From Acidiferrobacteraceae bacterium (lineage in GTDB: Bacteria > Pseudomonadota > Gammaproteobacteria > Acidiferrobacterales > JAJDNE01): 40,032 bases of DNA. This document shows, in pieces, positions 7,342 through 16,144 of this stretch (the stretch's first letter is position 1; the number at the start of each line of letters is the position of its first letter). A program made the translations under genes and the position numbers. Below the pieces are notes generated by a model that did not search any database, was not told where the DNA came from, and worked only from the letters and a program-made list of their open reading frames with translations. The stretch lies in assembly GCA_037388825.1 (NCBI GenBank), contig JARRJV010000022.1:1-40032 (forward strand). The letters are read 5' to 3'.

Positions 7342-9555
7342 ATGATGGGCGCTGATATTCGCAGCCCGCAAATCCCCGTCGGCAGCCCCGGCGACGTCAC
7401 CGCTTGGCTCGAATCCCTCCAATCCGACCGCCCCGATACCGAGTTCGACCTGATTCGCCGTGCCGCTGAATTCGCGCAGCAGGCCCATCGCGGACAGACC
7501 CGTGCCTCCGGCGAACCCTACGTTACGCACTCCCTGGCAGTAGCCGACATCCTGGCCTCACTGCGCCTGGACCATGAATCCATCGTCGCGGCCATCCTTC
7601 ACGACGTGGTGGAAGACACGCCAGTCACGTTGGAGGACATCGAACAGCAGTTCGGGGATGGCGTGGCCAGCCTCGTCGACGGCGTCACCAAGATGAAGAT
7701 GATCCACGGCATGCGCGACGCCCCCGAATCCGAGCGCCGTGAACACGCCCATGCCGAAAGCCTGCGCAAGATGTTGCTGGCCATGGCCGAGGACGTGCGT
7801 GTGGTTCTCATCAAACTGGCCGATCGCCTGCATAACATGCGCACCCTGGGGTCACTCCCGCCCGACAAGCAACAACGTATTGCGCGCGAGACCATGGAGA
7901 TCTACGCGCCCCTGGCCAATCGACTCGGCATCTGGCAGATCAAGTGGGAACTGGAGGATCTCTCCTTCCGTTATCTGCAACCCCAGACCTATCGTCAGAT
8001 CGCCACCTTTCTCGCGGAACGGCGTGACGACCGCGTGGGATACATCGACCGCTTCGTCGACCGCCTCCAGCATGAACTGGACCGCGCCGAGATCCAGGCC
8101 GAGGTCTCGGGCAGGGCCAAGCATATCTATGGCATCTGGAAGAAGATGCAGCGCAAGCGTCAGGACTTCCACCAAATCCATGACGTCCATGCCGTGCGCG
8201 TGTTCGTCGACCGGATCCGTGACTGCTATGCCGCACTCGGCATCGTGCACTCACTGTGGCAGTACCTGCCCGGCGAATTCGACGACTACATCGCTACGCC
8301 CAAGGAAAACAACTACCGCTCCATCCACACCGCGGTCATTGGCCCCCAGGGCAAGATCGTGGAGGTACAGATTCGTACGCACGAGATGCACCGGGAATCG
8401 GAATACGGGGTCGCGGCACACTGGCGCTACAAGGAAGGAACGCGGACCGATGCCGACTTCGACAGTAAGATCGCGTGGCTGCGGCAATTGCTGGAATGGA
8501 AGGATGAAGTCGCCGAGGCCAGCGATTTCGTGGACCAGTTCAAATCCGCGGTATTCTCCGACCGTGTGTACGTCTTTACACCCCGTGGAAACGTGGTCGA
8601 TCTGCCGCGCGGCTCGACCCCCCTGGACTTCGCCTACCATATCCACACTGAAGTAGGACACCGCTGTCGTGGAGCCAAGGTAAACGGGCATATTGTCCCC
8701 CTGACCTATGCACTGAACACCGGCGAACAGGTGGAGATTCTCACGGTGCGCAAGGGCGAACCCAGCCGCGACTGGTTGAACCCCCATCTGGCCTACCTCA
8801 AGACCAGCAAGGCGCGCGCGCAGGTTCAGCGCTGGTTCCGCCTCCAGAACCACGACCATCACGTCAGCGATGGGCGCGCCATCCTGGAGCGCGAATTGAA
8901 GCGACTCGGGTTTACCGACATCAACTACGAAAAACTCGCACAACGCTTCGGTCATTCGAAACAGGATGAGTTTCTGGCCGCCATCGGCCGCGGCGACGTA
9001 CGACCGGCCAAACTCGTGGGCGCGGCGCAGGACATGAGCGAGGTGCGCACACGGGAGCAATCCAGCGAGCCCCTGTTGCGCGCACCGCAATCACGCAGAC
9101 TGCCCACGGGCGTTAGTGTCAATGGTGTTGGAGATCTCCTGACTCGCTTCGCCGGATGCTGCAAGCCACTGCCCGGGGATCCCATCGTCGGATTCATTAC
9201 CCGCGGTGCCGGAATCAGCATCCATCGACAGGATTGCCACAACGCCTTGCGTGCGGTTGCCGAATCCCCCGAGCGTCTGATCGAGGTCGATTGGGGAAGT
9301 GATGCATCCGGGACATATCCGGTTGATGTGGCCATTCAGGCATTTGATCGCCGCGGCCTGTTGCGCGACATCACCACCCTGCTCGCCAACGAGGGTGTCA
9401 ATGTGACGGCAGTGAATACGCTGTCACACCAGGAATCCCACACCGCCGACATGATTCTCACGGTTGAGATCCCGGATATCGATGCCCTGAGCCGCATCGT
9501 TGCGCGCATCGGCCAGCTCCCCAACGTTACCGACGTCCGTCGGAAGACGCGTTAA
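7342..9555 (+). CDS. relA: RelA/SpoT-family (p)ppGpp synthetase, with intact hydrolase motif
   Basis: A 737-residue long RSH enzyme that makes, and probably also degrades, the alarmone (p)ppGpp. Order: HD hydrolase domain (about 35-190), synthetase domain (about 245-360), TGS (from VYVFTPRGN, ~410), helical linker, zinc-finger/CC domain with FAGCCKPLPGD (~606), and C-terminal ACT (~660-737). The hydrolase residues look complete: RASGEPYVTH, HDVVED at 87-92 and DRLHN. The synthetase has EFDDYIATPKENNYRSIH, i.e. the EXDD form (312-315) typical of monofunctional RelA, together with RelA-like YGVAAHWRYKEG. E. coli RelA has lost the HD residues, so this protein mixes signatures of both classes. 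ATG codons at 7342 and 7345 are both possible starts; the upstream Shine-Dalgarno is weak. gnd follows 132 bases later. Confidence 0.93.
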   Translation: MMGADIRSPQIPVGSPGDVTAWLESLQSDRPDTEFDLIRRAAEFAQQAHRGQTRASGEPYVTHSLAVADILASLRLDHESIVAAILHDVVEDTPVTLEDIEQQFGDGVASLVDGVTKMKMIHGMRDAPESERREHAHAESLRKMLLAMAEDVRVVLIKLADRLHNMRTLGSLPPDKQQRIARETMEIYAPLANRLGIWQIKWELEDLSFRYLQPQTYRQIATFLAERRDDRVGYIDRFVDRLQHELDRAEIQAEVSGRAKHIYGIWKKMQRKRQDFHQIHDVHAVRVFVDRIRDCYAALGIVHSLWQYLPGEFDDYIATPKENNYRSIHTAVIGPQGKIVEVQIRTHEMHRESEYGVAAHWRYKEGTRTDADFDSKIAWLRQLLEWKDEVAEASDFVDQFKSAVFSDRVYVFTPRGNVVDLPRGSTPLDFAYHIHTEVGHRCRGAKVNGHIVPLTYALNTGEQVEILTVRKGEPSRDWLNPHLAYLKTSKARAQVQRWFRLQNHDHHVSDGRAILERELKRLGFTDINYEKLAQRFGHSKQDEFLAAIGRGDVRPAKLVGAAQDMSEVRTREQSSEPLLRAPQSRRLPTGVSVNGVGDLLTRFAGCCKPLPGDPIVGFITRGAGISIHRQDCHNALRAVAESPERLIEVDWGSDASGTYPVDVAIQAFDRRGLLRDITTLLANEGVNVTAVNTLSHQESHTADMILTVEIPDIDALSRIVARIGQLPNVTDVRRKTR

Positions 9556-9687
9556 TCCATTTCGACCGGCCTACGACGCGACGGGCGCGAACGACCGCGC
9601 CAACTCGCGGTCTCATCGGTATACTGAAGTCTGCGGGTCCAGGCGGCCGGCCCACGCCGGCGGCAAGAACAACAAGGAGCGCCAGCT

Positions 9688-10602
9688 ATGAAACTGGGAA
9701 TGATCGGTCTGGGTCGGATGGGTGCCAATATGGCGCGGCGACTGCGGCGCGGAGGGATCGAGGTCATCGCCTACAACCGCCATGCGCAAGTGGCCCGGGA
9801 CCTGGCGACGGAAACCGGGCTCACAGCGGCGGACACACTCAAGGATCTGATCGCCGGGCTCGATAGACCGCGCGTCGTGTGGCTCATGCTCCCGGCGGGG
9901 GATCCCACGGAGGAACACATCGGGCAACTCATTCCCCTGTTGGACAAGAACGATATCGTCGTTGATGGCGCCAACTCCTGGTACAAGGATTCGATGCGTC
10001 GGGCCTCGGTCCTTGCTGTGCACGGAATCCACTACGTGGACGCGGGTGTCTCTGGCGGTGTCTGGGGGCTGGAAAACGGATATGCCCTGATGGTGGGAGG
10101 CCCAGATGACGCGGTCGCCGCGGTCGAACCCGCGCTGCGGGTACTCGCCCCGACAACAGACACGGGTTGGGGGCATGTCGGGCCCGCGGGCAGCGGGCAC
10201 TTCGTGAAAATGGTTCACAATGGAATCGAGTACGGCATGATGCAGGCGCTGGCAGAGGGACTGGCGCTGATGAAGGCACGCGACGATTTTGCCCTGGACC
10301 TGGCGCAGATCAGCGAACTGTGGCGTTATGGCAGCGTTGTACGCAGTTGGCTGCTGGACCTGACCGCGGAATTCCTTGCCGCGGACCAGGAGCTGGACGC
10401 GATCGAGCCCTTTGTAGCCGACTCCGGCGAGGGGCGCTGGACCGCGCTGGAAGCCATCGAACAAGGCATACCGGCACCGGTCATGAGCCTGTCGCTGATG
10501 ATGCGCTTCTCCAGCCAGGGAAAGAGCGACTACCCGGCAAGACTTCTGGCCATGATGCGCAAGGGCTTCGGCGGGCATGCGGTAAAAAAGGAGGAGGCCT
10601 GA
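9688..10602 (+). CDS. gnd: 6-phosphogluconate dehydrogenase, short decarboxylating type
   Basis: Oxidises 6-phosphogluconate to ribulose 5-phosphate, CO2 and NAD(P)H in the oxidative pentose-phosphate path. At 304 residues it is the short form (GndA/YqeC type), about 165 residues shorter than E. coli Gnd, which is normal for this subfamily. Visible are the Rossmann motif GLGRMGANMARRL at 7-19, DGANSWYKDS, the substrate loop DAGVSGGVWGLENGY, and the catalytic lysine in GHFVKMVHNGIEYG. AAGGAG stands 8 bases before ATG 9688. A -10-like TATACT lies at 9620-9625 without a good -35. The zwf ATG begins one base after this gene's stop, so gnd-zwf-pgl is one operon. Cofactor choice cannot be read reliably by eye. 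Confidence 0.93.
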   Translation: MKLGMIGLGRMGANMARRLRRGGIEVIAYNRHAQVARDLATETGLTAADTLKDLIAGLDRPRVVWLMLPAGDPTEEHIGQLIPLLDKNDIVVDGANSWYKDSMRRASVLAVHGIHYVDAGVSGGVWGLENGYALMVGGPDDAVAAVEPALRVLAPTTDTGWGHVGPAGSGHFVKMVHNGIEYGMMQALAEGLALMKARDDFALDLAQISELWRYGSVVRSWLLDLTAEFLAADQELDAIEPFVADSGEGRWTALEAIEQGIPAPVMSLSLMMRFSSQGKSDYPARLLAMMRKGFGGHAVKKEEA

Positions 10603-10603
10603 C

Positions 10604-12082
10604 ATGGCGGTCACGATTGGTCCCTGCTATTTCGTCATTTTCGGTGCCACCGGAAATCTGTCGACGGAAAAGCTGTTGCCGGCACTGTATCACCTGGAGG
10701 TCGCTGACCGCCTGAACGATGAATTGCGCTTCGTCGCCTTCGCCCGCCGCGAGTGGACCCAGGATGACTGGTTATCCCACATGAAGCTTGCGGTAGAACA
10801 AAATTCGGGTGACAGATTCGATACCGCGGCCTATGAGAAGTTCGCGGCGCGCTTCGATTATGTCAAGGGCGATCTGCGTGACCCCCAGGCATACAAGGCC
10901 ATCATGGAGGTGGTCAGCCGGCCGCGCATGGGTACCTGTGAGAACATCGTCTTCTACCTCGCCATCCGCCCGACGGAATTCACGGAAGTCGTCACCCAGC
11001 TCCATCATGCCGGATTCAGTGGACCCTATGCGCGCCATCGCATTGTCGTGGAAAAGCCATTTGGCGAAGACCTGGAGAGCGCGAAGACCCTGAACAACCA
11101 GCTGCATCAGTACTTCAGCGAGGAACAGATCTTCCGCATCGATCACTATCTGGGAAAGGAAACCGTGCAGAACCTGCTCGTTTTTCGCTTTGCCAATACC
11201 CTGATCGAACCGATCTGGAACCGCAACTACATCGATCATGTGCAGATCACCGTCGCCGAAGACAAGGGCATCGGCAATCGCGCGGGATACTTCGATACGG
11301 CTGGCACCCTTCGCGACATGTTGCAGAACCACCTGATGCAGCTGCTGACCGTAGTCGCCATGGAGCCTCCCGCGACCCTGGACGCCGATGCGCTGCGCGA
11401 CGAAAAGGTGAAGGTGATGCGTTCCATCCGGCCCATCCCGAAGCGATCCGTCAGCAACTATGCCTTCCGGGCGCAGTACTCGGCCGGGGCGATCGATGGT
11501 GAGGCGGTACCCGGTTATGCACAGGAATCCGGCGTTGCCCCAGGCTCCACCACCGAAACCTTTGTCGCCTCCAAGTTCTATGTCGACAACTGGCGCTGGC
11601 GCGGGGTGCCCTTCTACCTGCGCACCGGCAAGCGACTCAAGGAAGAGCTGTCCGCCATCAGCATCCGCTTTCGTCTTCCGCCACAGCAGTTGTTTCGGGA
11701 AACGCCATTGGAGCACGCCGTTGCCAACTGGATCGTGCTATCCATACAGCCCAATGAATGCATGCACATCGAAGTGCACGCAAAACAACCCGGGTTGGGT
11801 ATGAATACCCGCGTCGTGAAATTGAATGCCTCCTACCGCGATCCCGACGAGATTCCGCTGGAAGCCTACGAGACCTTGTTGCTGGATGTGATCGAGGGCG
11901 ACCGCAGCCTGTTCATTCGCTTCGATGAAGTGGAATGGGCCTGGAGGATCGTCGATCCCATTCTCCAGCACTGGTCTCACGAGACGCAGTTCATCCATAC
12001 CTACCCGGCCGGTAGCTGGGGTCCGGAAGAAACCACTCGCCTGTTTGACGCCGAGGACCAGGCATGGCGCAACGACATCTAG
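10604..12082 (+). CDS. zwf: glucose-6-phosphate 1-dehydrogenase
   Basis: First enzyme of the oxidative pentose-phosphate and Entner-Doudoroff routes: glucose 6-phosphate to 6-phosphogluconolactone, reducing NAD(P)+. The 492-residue product has the nucleotide-binding GATGNLSTEKLLPALY (14-29), VVEKPFG and the active-site signature FRIDHYLGKE (177-186), with WRGVPFYLRTGKRL further on. A strong AGGAGG precedes the ATG, which lies one base after the gnd stop, so translation is probably coupled. The following pgl ATG overlaps its last 19 bases. No edd or eda gene is visible, so use in the Entner-Doudoroff route cannot be judged here. Confidence 0.97.
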   Translation: MAVTIGPCYFVIFGATGNLSTEKLLPALYHLEVADRLNDELRFVAFARREWTQDDWLSHMKLAVEQNSGDRFDTAAYEKFAARFDYVKGDLRDPQAYKAIMEVVSRPRMGTCENIVFYLAIRPTEFTEVVTQLHHAGFSGPYARHRIVVEKPFGEDLESAKTLNNQLHQYFSEEQIFRIDHYLGKETVQNLLVFRFANTLIEPIWNRNYIDHVQITVAEDKGIGNRAGYFDTAGTLRDMLQNHLMQLLTVVAMEPPATLDADALRDEKVKVMRSIRPIPKRSVSNYAFRAQYSAGAIDGEAVPGYAQESGVAPGSTTETFVASKFYVDNWRWRGVPFYLRTGKRLKEELSAISIRFRLPPQQLFRETPLEHAVANWIVLSIQPNECMHIEVHAKQPGLGMNTRVVKLNASYRDPDEIPLEAYETLLLDVIEGDRSLFIRFDEVEWAWRIVDPILQHWSHETQFIHTYPAGSWGPEETTRLFDAEDQAWRNDI

Positions 12083-12519
12083 GCACACCGCCCCAGACGC
12101 GGCGCTGGTACGTGTATGCGGATAGCGATGCCCTGACGCGTACGCTGTCGAGGACCCTGCTGGATTCCGCCGCCGAGGCGGTCGCCCAACGCGGCGCCTT
12201 TCACCTGGTACTGGCCGGGGGCAGTACCCCGCGGACCCTGTACCGCCTGCTCGCGCAGGCCGATGCGGACTGGCACGCCTGGCACATCTACTTCGCGGTG
12301 CACGACGCGCCCAAGCCACCACCCGAACGAATCAGCCTGAGCGCGTCACGCCTGGGGCGGGCACGGCAGGTCTGGTTCCTGGTGACCGGTGCAGGAAAGC
12401 GGGAGGCGATGGAACGCTGGCGTGAGGGGGAAGACATTCCCGCGGCGCATATCCGCCCCATGGCGGGGGTCGAGATTCACATGGACAGCGAGGCGGCACC
12501 GTCGGAAGGGATGGCCTGA
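12064..12519 (+). CDS. pgl: 6-phosphogluconolactonase remnant with internal in-frame deletion
   Basis: The position after zwf and the ends of the protein identify it as Pgl, which hydrolyses 6-phosphogluconolactone. It has only 151 residues against about 225-240 in the family. The N-terminal part is normal, with FHLVLAGGSTPRTLYRLL (46-63) and WHAWHIYF (70-77). The C-terminal part is also normal, with APKPPPERISLSASRL, RQVWFLVTGAGKREA and AAHIRPMAGVEIHMD. Between them, at about residue 77-79 (bases 12292-12300), the family's GDER segment and the G-x-DGHTASLFPG segment that form the active site are missing. Some 80-90 residues have been lost without a frame change. It is probably inactive; lactone hydrolysis could proceed spontaneously or by another enzyme. 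The ATG overlaps zwf by 19 bases. Confidence 0.82.
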   Translation: MAQRHLGTPPQTRRWYVYADSDALTRTLSRTLLDSAAEAVAQRGAFHLVLAGGSTPRTLYRLLAQADADWHAWHIYFAVHDAPKPPPERISLSASRLGRARQVWFLVTGAGKREAMERWREGEDIPAAHIRPMAGVEIHMDSEAAPSEGMA

Positions 12520-12522
12520 GCG

Positions 12523-13896
12523 CTACTGTACGCCCAGACGTTCGGTCCAGTTCCCCTGGGGTAGCTGCTCCGCCTCGTCGCGAATGATCCTGGCTTCGTC
12601 CTCGCGCCCCAGCGCAAGCAGCGCCTCGGACTTGAGCAGCAGGGAATTGCGATTCTCCGGATCCAGCGCCAATGCCCCTTCCACCCAGGTGAGCGACTCT
12701 TTTGGGTTTCCTTTCAGATAATAGGTCGTGGCCAGATTATGATAGGCCTTGGCATAGCTGGCATCGTGGCGGATAGCCTTGCGAAAGTGTTGCATGGCCA
12801 GCGCGTATTCGTGGTCCCGCGCAAACAATACGCCAAGGTCGTCGTGGGCTTCTGAATTCCCGGGATCCAGCTCGATCGCCCTCTCCAGATCGCGCCGGGC
12901 TTGCTTCAGATCCCCGTTCCACACCCTGCGGATTCCGCGCTTTGTAAGACCGACGGAACTCTCAGGATTGCGTTGCACGAATACTGTCAGATCGGCGATC
13001 GCCCGATCCAGTTTGCCCGCCCGTCCCAGGGCCATGCCGCGCCCAAACCAGGCCTGATCCAGTTTCGGGTTCAGACGGATCGCCCGGTCGTAGTCGACCA
13101 CGGCACGGTCAAACTCATGTTGCGCGAACAGGAGATCACCGCGGCGGATATACAACTTGCCATTCCGGGGCTCGCGCTTCAGCTGAGCATTGAGCTTTGC
13201 CAGCTGTTGACCGGGATCGAGATCGCTCCGGGACGATCGTTGCCTTGCAGGCAACTCTGAACGTGGGTCCAGCCACTTGCCCGCCACCGATGGAAGGCCG
13301 CTGAAGCACGCGAGATAGACGCCGCTCATGTCCATCTGGTTTGTCGGTATCTCGTAATCTTCCAGAGACATGCTCACCGCCTTGCCAGAATAGCTCCCCT
13401 CGCACTTCTCGAAGATTATTTCTCCTGATGCGTCGAACTGGCGGAAGGCATGCAGCTTGCCGTTATAGACATGAAGATCGATCAGGGTCTGGTAGGGGGC
13501 ATTGTGAAAACGCGGAAGCCAGGCCGCCGTGTAGTCACGAATCACCCGACCCTTGGCATCGTAGAAATTCTCTTCAATGGTATGAAGGATGTCCGGCTTT
13601 GCCTTGTTCCGCCGGATGCGGGCCAGCAGGCGCCCGCTCTCGCGGTCGAAATAGCTGGTCTCCACATAGTGAAACCCCTTGCTGAAATCTCCGCCGTATC
13701 CGCCCTCCTTCGTCTCGGTGCGGATTTGCCTGCCGGCCATCCGCTCCCGGTGCACCTCGTATAGCCTGGCAGCGAAACGGTTCCATTGATCGACCCGTGT
13801 CCGGTCTTCATGGACCGTGGCCTGATCCTCCGCGGCTCCGGCGACGGAAACCACCGCAAAAAACAGTATCAACGCAGTCCAGCGAATCCCCATCAT
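12523..13896 (-). CDS. secreted TPR-repeat protein, function unknown
   Basis: A 457-residue product with an N-terminal signal peptide (hydrophobic LILFFAVVSVAGAA, cleavage likely near residues 21-23), so it acts in the periplasm or beyond. Residues ~25-215 form an unrecognised domain with repeated Tyr/Phe-Asp strand-like segments (FYDAKGRVIRDYTAAW, LHVYNGKLHAFRQFDASGEI). These resemble the short beta repeats of MORN or YD type, but I cannot assign them. From about 245 to 445 there are at least five TPR units, for example AVVDYDRAIRLNPKLDQAWF and ARRDLERAIELDPGNSEAHD. AGGAGGG precedes the start. It converges on pgl with only three bases between stops. TPR arrays usually mediate protein contacts; the partner is unknown. 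Confidence 0.82.
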   Translation of the reverse strand: MMGIRWTALILFFAVVSVAGAAEDQATVHEDRTRVDQWNRFAARLYEVHRERMAGRQIRTETKEGGYGGDFSKGFHYVETSYFDRESGRLLARIRRNKAKPDILHTIEENFYDAKGRVIRDYTAAWLPRFHNAPYQTLIDLHVYNGKLHAFRQFDASGEIIFEKCEGSYSGKAVSMSLEDYEIPTNQMDMSGVYLACFSGLPSVAGKWLDPRSELPARQRSSRSDLDPGQQLAKLNAQLKREPRNGKLYIRRGDLLFAQHEFDRAVVDYDRAIRLNPKLDQAWFGRGMALGRAGKLDRAIADLTVFVQRNPESSVGLTKRGIRRVWNGDLKQARRDLERAIELDPGNSEAHDDLGVLFARDHEYALAMQHFRKAIRHDASYAKAYHNLATTYYLKGNPKESLTWVEGALALDPENRNSLLLKSEALLALGREDEARIIRDEAEQLPQGNWTERLGVQ

Positions 13897-13958
13897 TCCC
13901 TCCTGTGGCCGTTTGGCTTGTTGTTATCTCATGACTCTGGACGGGTTCGGACGCAGAT

Positions 13959-14450
13959 TTAATCCCCTGGCTGCTGGAGGGCCGCCCTCAGGTGTCGCGC
14001 GAAATCCACTCGCTCTTCGGCACTGAGATCCGCGGCGATCTCCAGCCTTACCCCATGGGATCCCAGGAGTACGTGAGGCGGGCGCAAGGGATGGGGATCA
14101 GGCTCCACGGTCACACGCGTCCAATAGCGCTGGAAATTCTGAATTGATTCCCGACCGCCAAAGCGACGTATAAGCGTAACCAGGTCCCCTTCCACGACGA
14201 TGTATTCGTGATCGTCTTAGTGCCGGTAAAACCACAAGAACACCCCGCCAAACAGCAGTGCCTCCAGACCGGCAAAGGGAAAGATTAACCACGCGCCCAT
14301 CAGGGTAAAGGCGCCGGCGATGGTGAGCAGCACGGCTGTGATGGAAAAGAACGCCACCAGCATGCCTTCCCGACTCAGAGAACGATTGGGCCGCACGACA
14401 AACTGTGTCGCCGGTCGATTTGCTATATCACCATACTCTTCGTGTCTCAC
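13959..14450 (-). pseudogene. DUF2244 membrane protein interrupted by an in-frame TAA
   Basis: Two neighbouring stretches of one frame together make a normal DUF2244 protein of about 163 residues. The first (14450-14217) has FVVRPNRSLSREGMLVAFF, then GAFTLMGAWLIFPFAGLEAL, a typical DUF2244 membrane hairpin. It ends WFYRH followed by TAA at 14219-14217. Without any frame change the sequence continues DDHEYIVVEGDLVTLIRR and later HVLLGSHGVRLEIAADLSAEER, the family C-terminal half, to the stop at 13959. One base substitution therefore explains the break. The start is a GTG at 14450, with no strong ribosome site. DUF2244 genes are often near cytochrome oxidase genes; none is visible here. A sequencing error would also explain it. 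Confidence 0.83.
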
Positions 14451-14471
14451 CGGAAGTCACTCAATCGCTGG

Positions 14472-15662
14472 CTAGAGCCGTGGCTCCAGTACACTCCGGA
14501 TCTCGGCATCGGTCAACACGACCGGGTTTGTCTTCATGCTGCTGCCGCGCGAATGGGCAACGATGCGGTCCAGATCCGCGGGATCGATCCCGTAACCGGA
14601 AAGTCGCGGAAGCTCGAGACGGTCGGTCCACTGTTCCAGCAAGGTCACGAGCGCGGTCCACCCGTCTTCCGCAGATGCAAAATCCCGCTCGCACAGAACT
14701 GCCGCCACCCGCCCATAGGATCTGAGGCCGACATTGTCGGGCTCGCGCTCGCGCATGACGGCGATGTTCACCTCCGTCGCACGCGCGACCAGTGTGCCAC
14801 AGGCAACGCCATGGGGTATCGGGTAGAAAGCACCGAGGGGGGAAGCCAGTCCATGAACGGAGCCCAGGCCAACATGGGCCAGGGTTATGCCGGAGACCAG
14901 GGCAGCATAGGCCATTCGTTCGCGCGCGAGGGACGGGTCCCCGGTCCCCTCGTACAGAGGAAGCAGCCCGTCCCGCGCGGCCTTCAAGCCCTCGAAGGCA
15001 AGGGAGTCCGTAAACACATTCGCCCTTGTAGATACACAGGACTCGATCAACTGGGTCAGGGCGTCCATACCATTGGCTGCAATCACGGTACGGGGGCAAC
15101 TGGCCAGCAGGTCCGGATCCACCACCGCATACTGCGCAACCAGTTGTTCGTCACGGAAGGACTTCTTGTACCCACCTTCGCCACGAACACTCAGCACCGC
15201 GTTTCGCGTCGCCTCACTGCCTGTCCCCGCCGTGGTGGGAACCGCGATCAAGGGCACGGCCGGACCGGTATAGGGAAGTTCCGGCCCTACCCCTTCCAGG
15301 TAGTCCGATACCGGGCGACCCACGCGCAACAGGCCAGCGATGGCCTTGCCCGCATCCAGCGCGCTGCCGCCGCCAATGGCGAGCACAACATCGATCGCGC
15401 GCGACCCGTACTCGCGGACGGCATCGTCCACAAGCTGTGGCGACGGCTCACCATCCACGCGGACGTGCTCTACGGTTCCGCCATGTTCACGCAGGGCCGA
15501 GTCCAGCGAGCGGAATCGTTCCGAATCGGGAAAGGAGCGTGCGCCGGTGACCAGAAGGACCCTTGTCCCGTAGGCCGACACCAGTTCGGGAATCCGGGCA
15601 AAAACCCCGGTCCCAAACTCGATCCGGGGAATGCGGCCGACGGAAAAGCTGCCCATCGCCAT
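14472..15662 (-). CDS. iron-containing (group III) alcohol dehydrogenase
   Basis: A 396-residue NAD(P)-dependent dehydrogenase of the Fe-ADH superfamily. The N-terminal Rossmann-like part has VLLVTGARSF and the cofactor loop AIGGGSALDAGKAIAGLL. The C-terminal helical part carries metal ligands in NGMDALTQLIES, GSVHGLASPLGAFYPIPHG (two histidines). The position that is His in E. coli FucO (DALTH) is Gln here (DALTQ), a variation seen in other members. Substrate cannot be assigned. ATG 15662 overlaps the stop of the upstream ABM gene by one base (TGATG), so translation is coupled and the pair likely acts on the same or linked aldehydes or quinones. Confidence 0.92.
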   Translation of the reverse strand: MAMGSFSVGRIPRIEFGTGVFARIPELVSAYGTRVLLVTGARSFPDSERFRSLDSALREHGGTVEHVRVDGEPSPQLVDDAVREYGSRAIDVVLAIGGGSALDAGKAIAGLLRVGRPVSDYLEGVGPELPYTGPAVPLIAVPTTAGTGSEATRNAVLSVRGEGGYKKSFRDEQLVAQYAVVDPDLLASCPRTVIAANGMDALTQLIESCVSTRANVFTDSLAFEGLKAARDGLLPLYEGTGDPSLARERMAYAALVSGITLAHVGLGSVHGLASPLGAFYPIPHGVACGTLVARATEVNIAVMREREPDNVGLRSYGRVAAVLCERDFASAEDGWTALVTLLEQWTDRLELPRLSGYGIDPADLDRIVAHSRGSSMKTNPVVLTDAEIRSVLEPRL

Positions 15663-15961
15663 CAGGATTTTTCCGGAAACAATCCATTGTAAATCACGCC
15701 TTCACGGGGAGCGGCCATCCAGGGCGCGACGGCGTCCCGCCAGCGACGATAGTGATCCGTCTCCTCGTGCGCCGCCGCATCTTCCGCGCTGCGATAGAGT
15801 TCATACAGGACGAAGCGCGTGGGATCCTCGGGATGTTGCAGCACGTCGAAGCGGATGTTCCCCGGCTCCTGCAGCGAGGCCTTGTGATTGGCGTGGGTGG
15901 CGGCGATGAATACGTCCAGACATTCGGGCTTAACCTGGACACGGACAATGGCGGCGTGCAT
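15662..15961 (-). CDS. ABM-domain (antibiotic biosynthesis monooxygenase / LsrG-like) protein
   Basis: A 99-residue single ABM ferredoxin-like domain. Typical features are VRVQVKPECLDVFIAATHANHKASLQEPGNIRFDVLQ, then FVLYELYRSAEDAAAHEETDHYRRW, with the family NH, EPG and H-x-ET-x-HY-x-W positions. Family members include quinol monooxygenases (YgiN) and LsrG, which degrades phospho-AI-2; the sequence does not decide between them. It is cytoplasmic, with no signal peptide. A good promoter lies upstream at 15992-16020 and the Fe-ADH gene is translationally coupled downstream. Together they look like a two-step detoxification or catabolic operon. Confidence 0.88.
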   Translation of the reverse strand: MHAAIVRVQVKPECLDVFIAATHANHKASLQEPGNIRFDVLQHPEDPTRFVLYELYRSAEDAAAHEETDHYRRWRDAVAPWMAAPREGVIYNGLFPEKS

Positions 15962-15991
15962 ACGGCTTTCTCGCTGAATGGCTCCGGGGCA

Positions 15992-16020
15992 ATTCTACCG
16001 GCCCGGGCGCCCTGTGTCAG
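15992..16020 (-). promoter_or_regulatory. sigma-70 promoter of the ABM-ADH operon
   Basis: Read on the minus strand: CTGACA (16020-16015), exactly 17 bases, then TAGAAT (15997-15992). This is one of the best -35/-10 pairs in the window. Transcription would start near 15985, about 24 bases before the ABM ATG at 15961. Confidence 0.55.
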
Positions 16021-16144
16021 AACAAGTCCATCTGCGCCCGGCCGGGTATGCGGCTACCCCAGACCGGTGTTTTCGGTCCACCCATAGATCGCGACGACTG
16101 CTTCGGTTACGCTTGTCCATCGACGACCCGCACCACGCACTACC

